Position numbers and translations under genes: made by a program. A DNA stretch of 64,000 bases from Paracoccus denitrificans (lineage in GTDB: Bacteria; Pseudomonadota; Alphaproteobacteria; Rhodobacterales; Rhodobacteraceae): the NCBI GenBank assembly GCA_005768755.1, contig VAFL01000006.1, positions 62,001 through 126,000 on the forward strand, in the 5' to 3' direction. The notes beneath the pieces were generated by a model. It had not been told where the DNA came from and made no database searches. It saw only the letters and a list, made by a program, of their open reading frames with translations. Positions 46,845 to 56,090 of the stretch are shown here, in pieces; position 1 is the stretch's first letter, and each line of letters begins with the position of its first letter.

Positions 46845-47966
46845 CTATTCTGCTGTTGCGGATTCGGGCGCCATCAGCGCCTGGTATTCGGAAATCTGGG
46901 AAAGCGTCAGGGCGCGCATGTCCGCCCCCATCGCGTGGGCACGGTACCATTGGGCCGACAGGCGAAGCGCGTCGTCAATATCAAGGCGCGGACGCCAGCC
47001 CAGACGCAGCCGGGCCTTGGTGCTGTCCAGACGCAGAAGGCCAGCCTCGTGCGGTGCGTCCGGACTGGATCCGAAGGAAAAGCTGGGGCCATCCGCCCCC
47101 CAGGCGCGGGCAAAATGACGGCAGATCTGACCAACCGGCAGTGTCGCATCATTGTCGGGACCAAAATTCCATGCGCCGGCAGCTGATTGCGCATCAGCCA
47201 CCAGCAATCTGGCCGCGACTGTAAGATAGCCGGCAAGAGGCTCCATCACGTGCTGCCAGGGTCTGACGCTTGCGGGATTGCGGATAGTGACCTGTTCGCC
47301 CGCCGCAGTGGCGCGGACGATATCTGGGATCAGCCTGTGCGGTGCCCAGTCACCGCCGCCGATCACGTTCCCTGCCCGCACAGAAGCCAATTGCGGGCCA
47401 TCTGCCGCCGCGAAGAACGACCGTCGATAGGCCTGCGCGACCAGCTCCGTGCAAGCTTTCGAGGCGCTGTAAGGGTCCGAGCCGCCAAGCGGATCAATCT
47501 CGCGATAGCCCCAGTCCCATTCATTGTTTTCATAGCATTTGTCGCTGGTGACCACGATCACGCCGCGCAAACCCGGTGCCTTGCGCGCAACTTCCAGCAC
47601 ATTTGCCGTGCCGGTTACATTGGTCGCGAAAGTCTGGACCGGCATGTCATAGCTGTCCCGGACGATAGCCTGCGCTGCCATATGTATGACCAGTTCAGGG
47701 TCAAATCCCTGCGCGGCGTCATCCAGCGCGGTAGAATCGTTGATATCGGCATACCGGCTGTCGCAGGATGCGCCCACCCCCGCCAGATCGAACAGCGCAG
47801 GCTGCGTGGCGGGCGGAAGCGCGATGCCGCGCACAACTGCGCCCAGCCGGTCCAGCCAAAGCGCAAGCCACGCCCCTTTGAATCCCGTATGACCGGTCAG
47901 CAGCACGCGCCGCCCGGCAAAAGCGCCGCCGAAAGGGTCCGGACCGGGCTGTCGGTCTGCCTGCAT
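46845..47966 (-). CDS. rfbG: CDP-glucose 4,6-dehydratase
   Basis: A 373-residue extended SDR. The dinucleotide motif is VLLTGHTGFKGAWLALWL, with the Thr-Gly-His-Thr form typical of RfbG/DdhB. The GGSDPYSASKACTELVAQAYR segment carries YxxxK (Tyr-Ser-Ala-Ser-Lys), and RAGNVIGGGDWAPHRLIPDIVRA is diagnostic. It converts CDP-glucose to CDP-4-keto-6-deoxyglucose. Its start overlaps the rfbF stop (TGATG). Confidence 0.93.
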   Translation of the reverse strand: MQADRQPGPDPFGGAFAGRRVLLTGHTGFKGAWLALWLDRLGAVVRGIALPPATQPALFDLAGVGASCDSRYADINDSTALDDAAQGFDPELVIHMAAQAIVRDSYDMPVQTFATNVTGTANVLEVARKAPGLRGVIVVTSDKCYENNEWDWGYREIDPLGGSDPYSASKACTELVAQAYRRSFFAAADGPQLASVRAGNVIGGGDWAPHRLIPDIVRATAAGEQVTIRNPASVRPWQHVMEPLAGYLTVAARLLVADAQSAAGAWNFGPDNDATLPVGQICRHFARAWGADGPSFSFGSSPDAPHEAGLLRLDSTKARLRLGWRPRLDIDDALRLSAQWYRAHAMGADMRALTLSQISEYQALMAPESATAE

Positions 47967-48781
47967 CAGATGACCGCCCGCGGAGCGGACTGGGCATCTT
48001 GGGCGACATTGTCGAAATCAAGCCAGGGCGGCGGCTCTCGGTCGCTGACCTCGTTCAGTGCGTTTCGGTCACGGATCGTGTCCATCGGATGCCAGAAGCC
48101 GAAATGCTTGAACGCCACCAACTGCCCGTCACCCGTCAGCTTCACCATGGGCGCATGTTCCAGCGGCTCTGTGTCGTCGGTAAAATAATCGAATACGCCC
48201 GGTTCGAAGACGAAGAAGCCGCCGTTGATCCACGTCTCGTAGCGGCGGACCTTTTCGGTGAAAGCATTTACCTGATCGCCCACGCCCAACTCCATGTTGC
48301 CGAATCGCGCCGGTGGCTGAACGGCGGTAACGGTTGCCAGTTTACCGTGGGATTTGTGGAACTCGATCAGGCGGCCGATATCGACGTTCCCCAGCCCGTC
48401 GGAATAGGTGACCATGAAGGTCTCGTCCCCGATCCAGTCGCGCAGGCGCCGGATACGTCCGCTGGTCATCGTATGGGCGCCAGTATCCACCACGCTGACA
48501 TTCCAGCCGCCAGCCGAGATCGGTCGCAGCTGCAGGTCCCCGGTATCCAGATCGACGCTGATGTCATTCGCAATAAGATGATAGTTGGCGAAAAAATGCT
48601 TGAGCATCAGGCATTTATATCCACCCGCGACGATGAATTCATTATGCCCGAAATGACTGTAGATATCCATCACCCGTGCGATGATCGGGCGACCGCCCAC
48701 CTCGACCATGGGTTTCGGAATTGCCACGGTCTCCTCGGCCAATCGAGAGCCGAGTCCGCCGGCAAGCAGGATCGTCTTCAT
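47966..48781 (-). CDS. rfbF: Glucose-1-phosphate cytidylyltransferase
   Basis: A 271-residue nucleotidyltransferase: LAGGLGSRLAEETVAIPKPMV at residues 6-26 is the activated-sugar pyrophosphorylase motif, and FMVTYSDGLGNVDI carries the metal-binding Asp. It makes CDP-glucose from CTP and glucose-1-phosphate, the first step of the CDP-deoxysugar pathway. Overlaps the GT39-like gene by 4 bp (ATGA) and rfbG by one base. Confidence 0.94.
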   Translation of the reverse strand: MKTILLAGGLGSRLAEETVAIPKPMVEVGGRPIIARVMDIYSHFGHNEFIVAGGYKCLMLKHFFANYHLIANDISVDLDTGDLQLRPISAGGWNVSVVDTGAHTMTSGRIRRLRDWIGDETFMVTYSDGLGNVDIGRLIEFHKSHGKLATVTAVQPPARFGNMELGVGDQVNAFTEKVRRYETWINGGFFVFEPGVFDYFTDDTEPLEHAPMVKLTGDGQLVAFKHFGFWHPMDTIRDRNALNEVSDREPPPWLDFDNVAQDAQSAPRAVI

Positions 48782-50421
48782 TGTCTCTCTCCTGTCAGAT
48801 CGGTTGTGTCGCCCGGTGCAGCGCGCAGCCAGAGCCGGGCACTTCCATAACGGTCGCTGATCTTTGGCATCTCGACCAGGGTGAAGCCGTTCGCACGGGC
48901 GTAATCTTCGAATGGTGTTTCAAGCGCGGGATCGAACCCGGTCAGAATCCCCGCGGGCGGGGTCGCGTCCAGCAATGCGGGTAGATCGCTGGCCCCCACC
49001 AGTGCGTAATGCGCCCGCAGCTCGGGCTCGGTATATTCGGCAACGCGGTAAGCGAAGGGACCAGCCGACAGTTCGGAATAGATCGGCAGCCCTGCCGCCA
49101 AAGGATAGATCGGCGAAAGCGTGGCAACAGGACCGGCCTGATCCAGCCCGGCCTCTGCCAGCCTGTCACGCAGCAGCCCGGCACTTCGTTCGATCCGGGC
49201 GGTGGTCAGCTGGCTGGGATTGCGCAGGTCGTTCAGCCCCAACGCCAGTCGCGGACCGCCATAGACAACCATCAGCGCCAGCGCGGTGGCGATCGCCGGG
49301 CGCATCAGGTCAAAACGCTCGACCGGCATCGCCCGGCACAGAAGCGCGATCAGAATCGGCGGACCGATCAATGGGGCCGCATAATATTGCGGGAAGCCCG
49401 GCGTCGGAACGAAGGCCAACAGCGCGGCCGTCACCACGGAAGCAGCGACAACGCCCGCCGCTTCGAAAGCGCCGCTTGACCAGGCATCGCCATCATTCCC
49501 ACCCGCCACCACACGAGAGAGGATGGCAAGGAACACAGCCAGCAATGTCGCCCCGACCATCCACACCGAATAACCCAGCTGCAGCTTTGCAGGCGCAGTC
49601 AGCGCCAGATCCGGTTCACTTTCGGCATTGGCCTGCCAATAGGCGACATGGGGGCCAGAGTGATATTCCAGGATATGCGCGAAAAAGAGGTCCGGCGTGC
49701 TGAGAGCGTACCAGATCAGCGGCGCCGCACCTATCAGGCCGCCAAGTGCAACGGGCAGGACGACGCCGCGCATCCGTTCGGCAAGCGTCAAACGGCGGGG
49801 CACCAGAAAACACCCGATGGCCACTGCGGGCACAAAGGCGATTGCGCTGGCCTTCATCCCTGCGGCGATCGACAGCAGAACACCGGCAAACAAAAGCTGG
49901 ATGAAATTCTGCCGCTGTTCGGCAATCGCAATCGCAAAAAGACCAAGCCCCAACATCGCAAAAGGCAGCGGCAGAAGGTTGTTCGTCGCCGCCATTCCGG
50001 TCTGGCCCAGAAGCACATCCGCAGTGAACAGGCTGACCGGCCCGACCGCCGCAACCAACGCGGATCGGGTCAGCCGCCAACCGATCCACGCCGCAGATCC
50101 CAGAAGCATCAGCCAGCACAGGAAGACGGTCAGGCGCGCGACCGCCAGCAGCCCCATCCAGGGCAACAGCAGGTGCATGGCACGGAACAGCCAGGCCGAA
50201 TACGGAACGTGGTTGTAAAACAGGTCCGCATAAAGAACTTGATCGCCCAGCAGCGCCGCCGGCGGCACGAACATCGTCTCGTCCCGGCGAAGATCATAGC
50301 CCATGATCCGCCCGTAAAGGGCTGCCACCACGATCAGTCCGGCCAGCAGGCAGGCCACCAATGCACTGCGGCTGGGGGCGCTGTGCCGCCGTGTGGCCAG
50401 GATGCTGTGCGCCATGGTCAT
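48778..50421 (-). CDS. GT39/ArnT-like membrane glycosyltransferase
   Basis: A protein of about 547 residues with roughly 10-12 membrane helices in the first 400 residues and a periplasmic C-terminal domain. LRRDETMFVPPAALLG after the first helix matches the acidic external loop of GT-C enzymes (Asp-Glu). Such enzymes move a sugar from a polyprenyl-phosphate carrier to a periplasmic acceptor. In a Gtr-type module this is the variable transferase that defines the modification. The ATG at 50421 overlaps the gtrA stop (ATGA); an ATG six bases later has better ribosome-binding-site spacing and may be the true start. Confidence 0.82.
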   Translation of the reverse strand: MTMAHSILATRRHSAPSRSALVACLLAGLIVVAALYGRIMGYDLRRDETMFVPPAALLGDQVLYADLFYNHVPYSAWLFRAMHLLLPWMGLLAVARLTVFLCWLMLLGSAAWIGWRLTRSALVAAVGPVSLFTADVLLGQTGMAATNNLLPLPFAMLGLGLFAIAIAEQRQNFIQLLFAGVLLSIAAGMKASAIAFVPAVAIGCFLVPRRLTLAERMRGVVLPVALGGLIGAAPLIWYALSTPDLFFAHILEYHSGPHVAYWQANAESEPDLALTAPAKLQLGYSVWMVGATLLAVFLAILSRVVAGGNDGDAWSSGAFEAAGVVAASVVTAALLAFVPTPGFPQYYAAPLIGPPILIALLCRAMPVERFDLMRPAIATALALMVVYGGPRLALGLNDLRNPSQLTTARIERSAGLLRDRLAEAGLDQAGPVATLSPIYPLAAGLPIYSELSAGPFAYRVAEYTEPELRAHYALVGASDLPALLDATPPAGILTGFDPALETPFEDYARANGFTLVEMPKISDRYGSARLWLRAAPGDTTDLTGERQ

Positions 50422-50837
50422 TCCCCCACCCGTGGACTGTGACGAAATCCCATGACGCGGCCGATCAGAAACCATGACAGCACCGTCACGAACGGCAGGA
50501 TCAGCAATTGAGCAATAAGCGGTCCGACCTGCTGCGCCAGCAGCAGGCGCAGTGCCAGCGCATTGACGGCGTAGATCAGCACGTAGGCGCCGATATATGC
50601 CGGCAAGCGGCCCCAGCCATCAACGACGAAGACGAGCCTCGCGTGCATCGAATAATTCCACAGCACACCAAGGACGAACTGCAAGACAAGCGCGGCCTGG
50701 GCGGGAAGGCCGGCAAGGACTGCAACAGCGTAAACAGCATAACCGAAAGCCGTATTTCCCAGCCCCACCAGCAGAAAGCGCAGAAGCGTCTGGGGGGTGG
50801 AGTACTGATCCCTGCCGTTTTGCTGAGCGGCTGTCAC
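50418..50837 (-). CDS. GtrA-family flippase
   Basis: A 139-residue protein with four membrane helices and the GtrA pattern LRFLLVGLGNTAFGYAVYAV, followed by WNYSMHARLVF. GtrA proteins are thought to flip undecaprenyl-phosphate-linked sugars across the inner membrane. First gene of the eight-gene minus-strand operon that ends with a GtrB-like gene. The start is a GTG at 50837 behind a GGGGCGATC sequence. Two perfect palindromes lie upstream. Confidence 0.85.
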   Translation of the reverse strand: MTAAQQNGRDQYSTPQTLLRFLLVGLGNTAFGYAVYAVAVLAGLPAQAALVLQFVLGVLWNYSMHARLVFVVDGWGRLPAYIGAYVLIYAVNALALRLLLAQQVGPLIAQLLILPFVTVLSWFLIGRVMGFRHSPRVGE

Positions 50838-50856
50838 GATCGCCCCGCCCCTGCTG

Positions 50857-50870
50857 CGCGCATATGCGCG
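50857..50870. promoter_or_regulatory. 14-bp perfect palindrome upstream of gtrA
   Basis: CGCGCATATGCGCG is a perfect palindrome 20 bp upstream of the gtrA GTG. It may be an operator or, in RNA, a hairpin close to the ribosome-binding site. Confidence 0.35.
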
Positions 50871-51004
50871 AACACAATGGTCAGATCATGCGGCGGCCGC
50901 AGTTCAGATTGGAAAATGGAATCACACATACCGGAGATACGCTGGAACAGGCGGCTTTTCTCAACCTTGCCGCAGCACATTCTATTTCTCAAGGAAAAGC
51001 TTTG

Positions 51005-51020
51005 GGCAATTTAAATTGCC
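51005..51020. promoter_or_regulatory. 16-bp perfect palindrome, candidate operator of the glycan operon
   Basis: GGCAATTTAAATTGCC is a perfect AT-rich palindrome, about 170 bp upstream of gtrA, in the only large non-coding gap of the window. The position fits an operator controlling the leftward gtrA operon. Confidence 0.4.
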
Positions 51021-51363
51021 ATCCTGCGCCAGCAGTTCACCGTGGGGGATATTGATTTACCCAGTTACGAAAAGCGGCATCCCCATCGCACATCGAGGAC
51101 CTGAAATTTTTGAAATCAATGGCTTGGCTGGCCCTGCAATTGCTGGACAACGAACGCCGGCGGCCGACTGAAGAAAATGGCCCGCCGGATAGCTGACGAT
51201 ATGATGGGGCCATACGCGCGCCAAATAAGCAGGCCGACGCGACCGCCTGATGGGGGTTTATATATTCAGTTTAATGCAATCTTTAGGTGTAAACATAAAA
51301 AGACAATTCTCGTAAAAGAGGAAATGCTGAACAGCCTTCCGATTCGTGGCCGAATCAGCAAGG

Positions 51364-51393
51364 AAAAAGGCCGGCTGCAATGCGACCGGCCCT
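51364..51393 (-). terminator. Intrinsic terminator after the PAAR gene
   Basis: On the minus strand GGCCGG-N11-CCGGCC is followed by TTTTT (51368-51364), about 20 bp after the PAAR stop codon. Confidence 0.8.
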
Positions 51394-51412
51394 TTGCAAA
51401 GCAGCGACAGTT

Positions 51413-51667
51413 TTACCGAAAAACCGCCGTCCCCTGACAATCAGCGATAATGCCGCCGCAGCTGGTCTTGGCACCAAAATAGGCGACCGGGCGACCATCG
51501 CACAACGCGCCGGGTTCGCCTTCGACGATAACGCCACCGCAGGCGCATTTGTCGCCAACACGCGCAATGGCCCGCCCATCCACGACGCCGCTGCCGCCCT
51601 GCACGATCTCGTTCGAGCCGTGGCGCGGGCACAGGTGCTTGTCGCCCACGCGGGCGATCACCCGCAT
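51413..51667 (-). CDS. PAAR-domain protein of type VI secretion
   Basis: An 84-residue PAAR protein that would sharpen the VgrG spike. Three repeats of the motif are seen: VIARVGDKHLCPRHGSN, AIARVGDKCACGG and PVAYFGAKTSCGG, with the His and Cys residues that bind zinc at the tip. No effector extension is fused. The ATG at 51667 overlaps the vgrG stop (TGATG), so the two are co-translated; the longer frame to 51706 is rejected. Confidence 0.92.
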   Translation of the reverse strand: MRVIARVGDKHLCPRHGSNEIVQGGSGVVDGRAIARVGDKCACGGVIVEGEPGALCDGRPVAYFGAKTSCGGIIADCQGTAVFR

Positions 51668-53721
51668 CAGGCTTTCTCCTCGTCGAAGCTGGCGCATTCT
51701 TCGCAAAGCGGCAGGCCTTCGCGGGCTGCCATTTGCAGCGTTGGCACCTGCGCCCCGCCTGTGCCACCCATGATGACATTGCCTTTCAGCCAGATCGTCG
51801 GCGCCTCCAGCGTGATGCCGCTGGAATCAATGGTGATCTTGCCGCCCGGACCTTTTACCTGCATCTTCTGGAAAGCCATCAGCGTGTGGATCTTGGTGTT
51901 GTTGGTAATGGATTCCCCGACATCAAGCGTGTAGCGGCCGAAAACCTCGCCTTCGAAATTCCGCCCGGTTTCATAGAGGTGGTCGGAATAGATCGACTGC
52001 TTGTGGACATTGCCCACGCGGTGGATGTGGTCCTTGCCGTAGTTTTCCTGCTGATTACGGCCGACATTATACTGCATGTCATTGCCGATACTTTCGACAT
52101 GGTCATTGCCGACACTGATCGTCTTGTCGTGGCCGATTGATTCCTGCTGGTCATTGCCGACCGACTTGGAACGGTCATGGCCGATGGAATGCGTCTCGTC
52201 ATTCTCGATGATCGTGTTGTGGTCTTTCTGGGCGTGCATGAACACTTCTTCACGCCCGGCCTGATCCTCGAACCGGAATTCGTTGTAGCCGCCACCCTGA
52301 TGGGTATCCGACTTGAAGGTCGAGACGGTCTTGTTCGCCGGAAGATCGTAGGGAACGGCATTCTTGCCGTTATACACGCAACCCGTCACCAGCGGCTTGT
52401 CCGGATTGCCTTCCAGGTAGTCGACGACGACCTCCATCCCGATGCGCGGGATGACCATTCCACCCCATCCGTTACCGGCCCAGTTCTGGCTGACCCGGCA
52501 GCGCATCGAGTATTTCTCGTGGATATCCCAGTGGAATTTCACCAGAATGCGACCGTATTCGTCGCAGTCGATTTCCCCTTCGCCGACGACTTCAGCCGTT
52601 TGCGGACCCTGCACGACCGGCACGCGTGTGCGGCGTGGCGGCGCCATCGGCGCGGTGTCCGGCATCAGGACATACCGGCCGGTGAAGGCATAGCCATCAT
52701 GTTCCGGATCGCCAGAGCCATATGCCTCGGATACGAAATGATGCGTTGCAGACAGGCACAGATAGCTGTCGCCGGTGCCCGGAATCGTGTCGCCCGTAAG
52801 GACAATGCGCATCCCCGAACCCAGGCTGACGCAATCACCGATTGCCCGGTTGCGGCGGTCCGCGCCACGCTCCTGTGCTGTGCGCAGCGCGCTGACGATC
52901 CGCCCAGGACCCTGGTCCAGATAATCGCCCGGGTAATCGAAGCTTTCGATCTGACCTTCGGCATAGGCTGCATCGCCCAGTTCCTCGGTCTCCATCGCCT
53001 GATCGGGCTTCTTGAAGTTGTAGTCGGTCTGGCGAATGGCGCCGGTGGTCAGGTTCCGTTCGGGCGCCCATTCCCAGAAATGTTCTTCCCTGGCCTGATG
53101 ATGGCCGTCGTAACGCTTGAAGGGGCGCGCACCCAGCTCTTCATGGGCCAGCACATCGTCGGTCAGCACCAGGGTGTGGCTGCCGACGGCGTGGCGGAAA
53201 TGGAAGCTGATGCCGTGCCGTTCCATCTGGCGGCGGGCGAAATCCAGGTCGGATTCCCGATATTGCACGGTATATTCCAGCTTGGGATAATTCTGCGACA
53301 GCTGAAATTCCACCGCCGGATCGCCAAGCGAGGCATAGTCGGACAGCAATTCCTCGATGATCTCGATCACGGTCATGTCGTGGAAGATCCGCTGGTTGCG
53401 GCGCTTTCCGGCCAGCCAGAACCACGGGCGCAGTGTCAGCTCATAGCGGTGTCCGTTTTCGCCCACCCCGGCCCAACGTGCGCTTGTGACTATCCCGTCA
53501 AAGGGTCGCATCTGTTCATGCGCCTCGATCTCGACCGAGGCATGGGTGCCGACCAAGGCATCGAAATCCAGATCGTCGCGCGTTGCCAGCGCCTCTACCC
53601 GGTACTCAAAAAGATCATTCAGATGATCGGTCCCATCAAAACGCAAAAGCGCCAGCACGTCGGTGCCGAGGGCCGTGGTAAGACGGCCGAGACGTTCGGC
53701 CTGCTTGAAGGGAGCGTTCAT
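51667..53721 (-). CDS. vgrG: Type VI secretion spike protein VgrG
   Basis: A 684-residue VgrG. The N-terminal gp27-like part (residues about 1-370) is followed by the gp5 OB fold (GRILVKFHWD; RCRVSQNWAGNGWGGMVIPRIG; VDYLEGNPDKPLVTGCVYNG) and a beta-helix of degenerate repeats of the form SIGHD, SVGND, NVGRN between about residues 505 and 590. The C-terminus is short and carries no recognisable effector domain. AGGAGG precedes the ATG. No other T6SS gene is in the window, so this is an orphan vgrG-PAAR pair inside a polysaccharide region. Confidence 0.95.
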   Translation of the reverse strand: MNAPFKQAERLGRLTTALGTDVLALLRFDGTDHLNDLFEYRVEALATRDDLDFDALVGTHASVEIEAHEQMRPFDGIVTSARWAGVGENGHRYELTLRPWFWLAGKRRNQRIFHDMTVIEIIEELLSDYASLGDPAVEFQLSQNYPKLEYTVQYRESDLDFARRQMERHGISFHFRHAVGSHTLVLTDDVLAHEELGARPFKRYDGHHQAREEHFWEWAPERNLTTGAIRQTDYNFKKPDQAMETEELGDAAYAEGQIESFDYPGDYLDQGPGRIVSALRTAQERGADRRNRAIGDCVSLGSGMRIVLTGDTIPGTGDSYLCLSATHHFVSEAYGSGDPEHDGYAFTGRYVLMPDTAPMAPPRRTRVPVVQGPQTAEVVGEGEIDCDEYGRILVKFHWDIHEKYSMRCRVSQNWAGNGWGGMVIPRIGMEVVVDYLEGNPDKPLVTGCVYNGKNAVPYDLPANKTVSTFKSDTHQGGGYNEFRFEDQAGREEVFMHAQKDHNTIIENDETHSIGHDRSKSVGNDQQESIGHDKTISVGNDHVESIGNDMQYNVGRNQQENYGKDHIHRVGNVHKQSIYSDHLYETGRNFEGEVFGRYTLDVGESITNNTKIHTLMAFQKMQVKGPGGKITIDSSGITLEAPTIWLKGNVIMGGTGGAQVPTLQMAAREGLPLCEECASFDEEKA

Positions 53722-53837
53722 TAAACCTCCTGCAACAAATACGAAAAGCTACACAATAGTGGCCCGACCTTAGCCTGCGATCCAGCCATAGGCCAGCGGA
53801 ACTGTTACCGGAGCCAGCCAGGACCTGACGGTCGCGG

Positions 53838-54875
53838 CTAATCGTTGCGCTGCAGCATCGAGAATTGGCGCAGCAGCTGATCCTGCAAAGGCAGGGGCAG
53901 TGCCGCACTGCCCTGCGACAGCAGGACATCGGTGTAAAGATCATAGGCTTCCGGTGTTCTGCACAGCGCGTCAAAGCGGGATCTGTGCCAGTCGAGCGCC
54001 GCTTGATCCAGCGCAGCGACACCGGGAAGCGCGCGCAAGGCGGCTGTTTCCACCGCTAGCTGGGGCCCCCAACGCAGCGCCGCGCGGTTCTCCTCGGTGT
54101 TGAAATTGCGCTCGGCCCAATAGCCGAGGTCGATCCGCTTCACAGATCGATTCGGCAGTCCGCGATCAGCCTTCACGATGAATCCTTGCGCGGATCGCAG
54201 TGAATAATGGTGCAGATCGACCAATCTGCGACCATCATCAGTGCCGATCAACGACAGCCGCTTGTCGTTTGTCGCGATCTCAGGCGGCAGTGGCCTTCCG
54301 GAACCATCGACCCAAAGCGGCACGATGCCGTCGCGATGTCGCGGCCTATGCACACCCGCGGCCCGGAAGGCAGCGGGCCGGAACAACGATTTGAAGAAGG
54401 TCGCGGCGACCGGGAAGTGCATTTCCGACGGCGCCGATCGGATGAATTCCTGAGTGACAGGCTGCCCCGAAATCGCGATCCGCCCTGCCGAACCGAACAG
54501 CCGCCAGGGCAGCGCCACCGCATCACTGCTATCGGGCAGCTTTGCCAGAAGATCCGCGATCCGGCCTGCACCGGCATGGATGACCGGGAACTCGTCGATA
54601 TCGGAAATCAGCATCCATTCCGCCACCTTGCGCAGGTCATGGCGCCATGCGGCGCGCAATGCCCCCCACTGGACGGACTTGCCTGGCAAGGGGTGATGCG
54701 GTTCGTGCTGCACGATCCCGTGCCCCGCCAGCACGTCCAGCAGCAGGTCTGTCCCGTCATCGCAATCGTTGGAGTGAAACAGGAAATCCGTCACGCCCAG
54801 CAAACGATGCCAGGCAATCCACTCCAGCAGATACGGGCCTTCATTACGAACGATCGTGGCAGCCAGGATGCGCAT
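53838..54875 (-). CDS. Glycosyltransferase, Glyco_tranf_2_4 type
   Basis: A 345-residue cytoplasmic glycosyltransferase of the DUF23/GT92-like group: ATIVRNEGPYLLEWIAWHRLLG at the N-terminus, NDCDDGTDLLLD, and MLISDIDEFPVI with the metal-binding DxD. A long C-terminal half has no named domain. Its N-terminus resembles that of the protein at 56091-57908, and the two flank ugd. Last gene of the second polysaccharide operon, 9 bp after ugd; the 116 bp between it and vgrG show nothing clear. Confidence 0.82.
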   Translation of the reverse strand: MRILAATIVRNEGPYLLEWIAWHRLLGVTDFLFHSNDCDDGTDLLLDVLAGHGIVQHEPHHPLPGKSVQWGALRAAWRHDLRKVAEWMLISDIDEFPVIHAGAGRIADLLAKLPDSSDAVALPWRLFGSAGRIAISGQPVTQEFIRSAPSEMHFPVAATFFKSLFRPAAFRAAGVHRPRHRDGIVPLWVDGSGRPLPPEIATNDKRLSLIGTDDGRRLVDLHHYSLRSAQGFIVKADRGLPNRSVKRIDLGYWAERNFNTEENRAALRWGPQLAVETAALRALPGVAALDQAALDWHRSRFDALCRTPEAYDLYTDVLLSQGSAALPLPLQDQLLRQFSMLQRND

Positions 54876-54884
54876 TCCGCGCCC

Positions 54885-56054
54885 TTAATCGACGCCGAAC
54901 AGGTCGCGGGTATAGACCTTGCCAGAGACGTCGCGGATGTCATCAGACAGCCGGTTCGCCAGGATCACGTCGCTTTCGGCCTTGAACGCGTCCAGATCCT
55001 GAACGACGCGGCTGTTGAAGAAATGCGAATCCTGCAAGACCGGCTCATAGACGATGACCTCGATCCCCTTGGCCTTGATGCGCTTCATGATTCCCTGAAT
55101 CGAGCTGTCGCGGAAATTGTCCGAACCGGCCTTCATGACCAGGCGATACACCCCGACCACCTTCGGTCGCCGCGCAACGATCTGATCCGAGACGAAATCC
55201 TTCCGCGTGCGGTTCGATTCCACGATGGCCGAAATCAGATTCTGCGGCACGCGGTCGTAATTCGCCAGCAATTGCTTGGTGTCCTTGGGCAGGCAGTAGC
55301 CGCCATAGCCGAAGCTGGGATTATTGTAGAAGTCCCCGATACGCGGGTCCAGACAGACACCGTCGATGATTTCCCGCGAATTCAGGTTATGCGCGATGGC
55401 ATAGCTGTCCAATTCGTTGAAATAGGCCACACGCAGCGCAAGGTATGTATTCGAAAACAGCTTGATCGCCTCTGCCTCGACCGCGCCGCAGAACAGAACC
55501 GGCATGTCCTTGCGGATCGCCCCTTCGGCCAGCAGGTCAGCGAAACGGCGGGCGCGGTCGGACCGTTCGCCGATCACGATACGGGACGGATAGAGGTTGT
55601 CGTAAAGTGCCTTTCCCTCGCGCAGAAACTCGGGCGAGAATATCACGTTATCCCATCCCATTTCGGCCCGGATTCGATCCACGAAGCCGACCGGGATCGT
55701 CGATTTAATGATCGCGACGGCATTGGGATTGATACGGTGGATCTCGGCAAGGACGGTCTCGACCGAGGAGGTATCGAAGCGATTCGATCGCGCATCGTAG
55801 TTCGTCGGCGTTGAGACGACGACGTAATCCGCATCCCGAAATGCTTCCTCGGGGTCCAGCGTGGCGGTAAGATCAAGCTCGTGACTGGCCAGGTAGTCCG
55901 AAATCTCGCGATCCTCGATCGGTGATTTTCCGTCATTGACCAAGGCCACCCGGTCCGCCGTGATATCCAGCGCCATGACCTTGTTGTGTTGGGCCAGCAG
56001 GACCGCGTTGGACAGTCCGACATAGCCAAGCCCGGCCACTGCAATATTCGTCAT
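54885..56054 (-). CDS. ugd: UDP-glucose 6-dehydrogenase
   Basis: A 389-residue nucleotide-sugar dehydrogenase oxidising UDP-glucose to UDP-glucuronate. The NAD motif is [10 protein letters not shown] at residues 6-15, Lys and Asn of the central domain are in [17 protein letters not shown], and the catalytic Cys254 is in [15 protein letters not shown]. It supplies an acidic sugar for a capsule or exopolysaccharide, in keeping with its position between glycosyltransferase genes. Confidence 0.95.
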   Translation of the reverse strand: MTNIAVAGLGYVGLSNAVLLAQHNKVMALDITADRVALVNDGKSPIEDREISDYLASHELDLTATLDPEEAFRDADYVVVSTPTNYDARSNRFDTSSVETVLAEIHRINPNAVAIIKSTIPVGFVDRIRAEMGWDNVIFSPEFLREGKALYDNLYPSRIVIGERSDRARRFADLLAEGAIRKDMPVLFCGAVEAEAIKLFSNTYLALRVAYFNELDSYAIAHNLNSREIIDGVCLDPRIGDFYNNPSFGYGGYCLPKDTKQLLANYDRVPQNLISAIVESNRTRKDFVSDQIVARRPKVVGVYRLVMKAGSDNFRDSSIQGIMKRIKAKGIEVIVYEPVLQDSHFFNSRVVQDLDAFKAESDVILANRLSDDIRDVSGKVYTRDLFGVD

Positions 56055-56090
56055 CTTCGCAACCCTTCGAGGTAAATTTTCGCGCGCATT

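Larger units (their letters stand above)
50838..51412. other. 575-bp non-coding, comparatively AT-rich gap
   Basis: The gap separates gtrA from the PAAR gene. It holds the two palindromes at 50857-50870 and 51005-51020 and the PAAR terminator at 51364-51393. The short open frames in it lack ribosome-binding sites and family features, so I call no gene. The base composition between about 51240 and 51330 is clearly more AT-rich than the flanks, which may mark an insertion boundary or a promoter region. Confidence 0.5.

Noticed and set aside
52020..52270. Repeated GHD/GND-type segments in vgrG as a possible DNA tandem repeat
   Set aside because: They are degenerate protein repeats of the VgrG beta-helix, expected in the family.
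52177..53724. 515-codon plus-strand open frame opposite vgrG
   Set aside because: No ribosome-binding site or domain; vgrG motifs are clear on the minus strand.
54207..55814. 535-codon plus-strand open frame opposite ugd and a glycosyltransferase gene
   Set aside because: Spans two well-supported genes on the other strand and has no recognisable motif.
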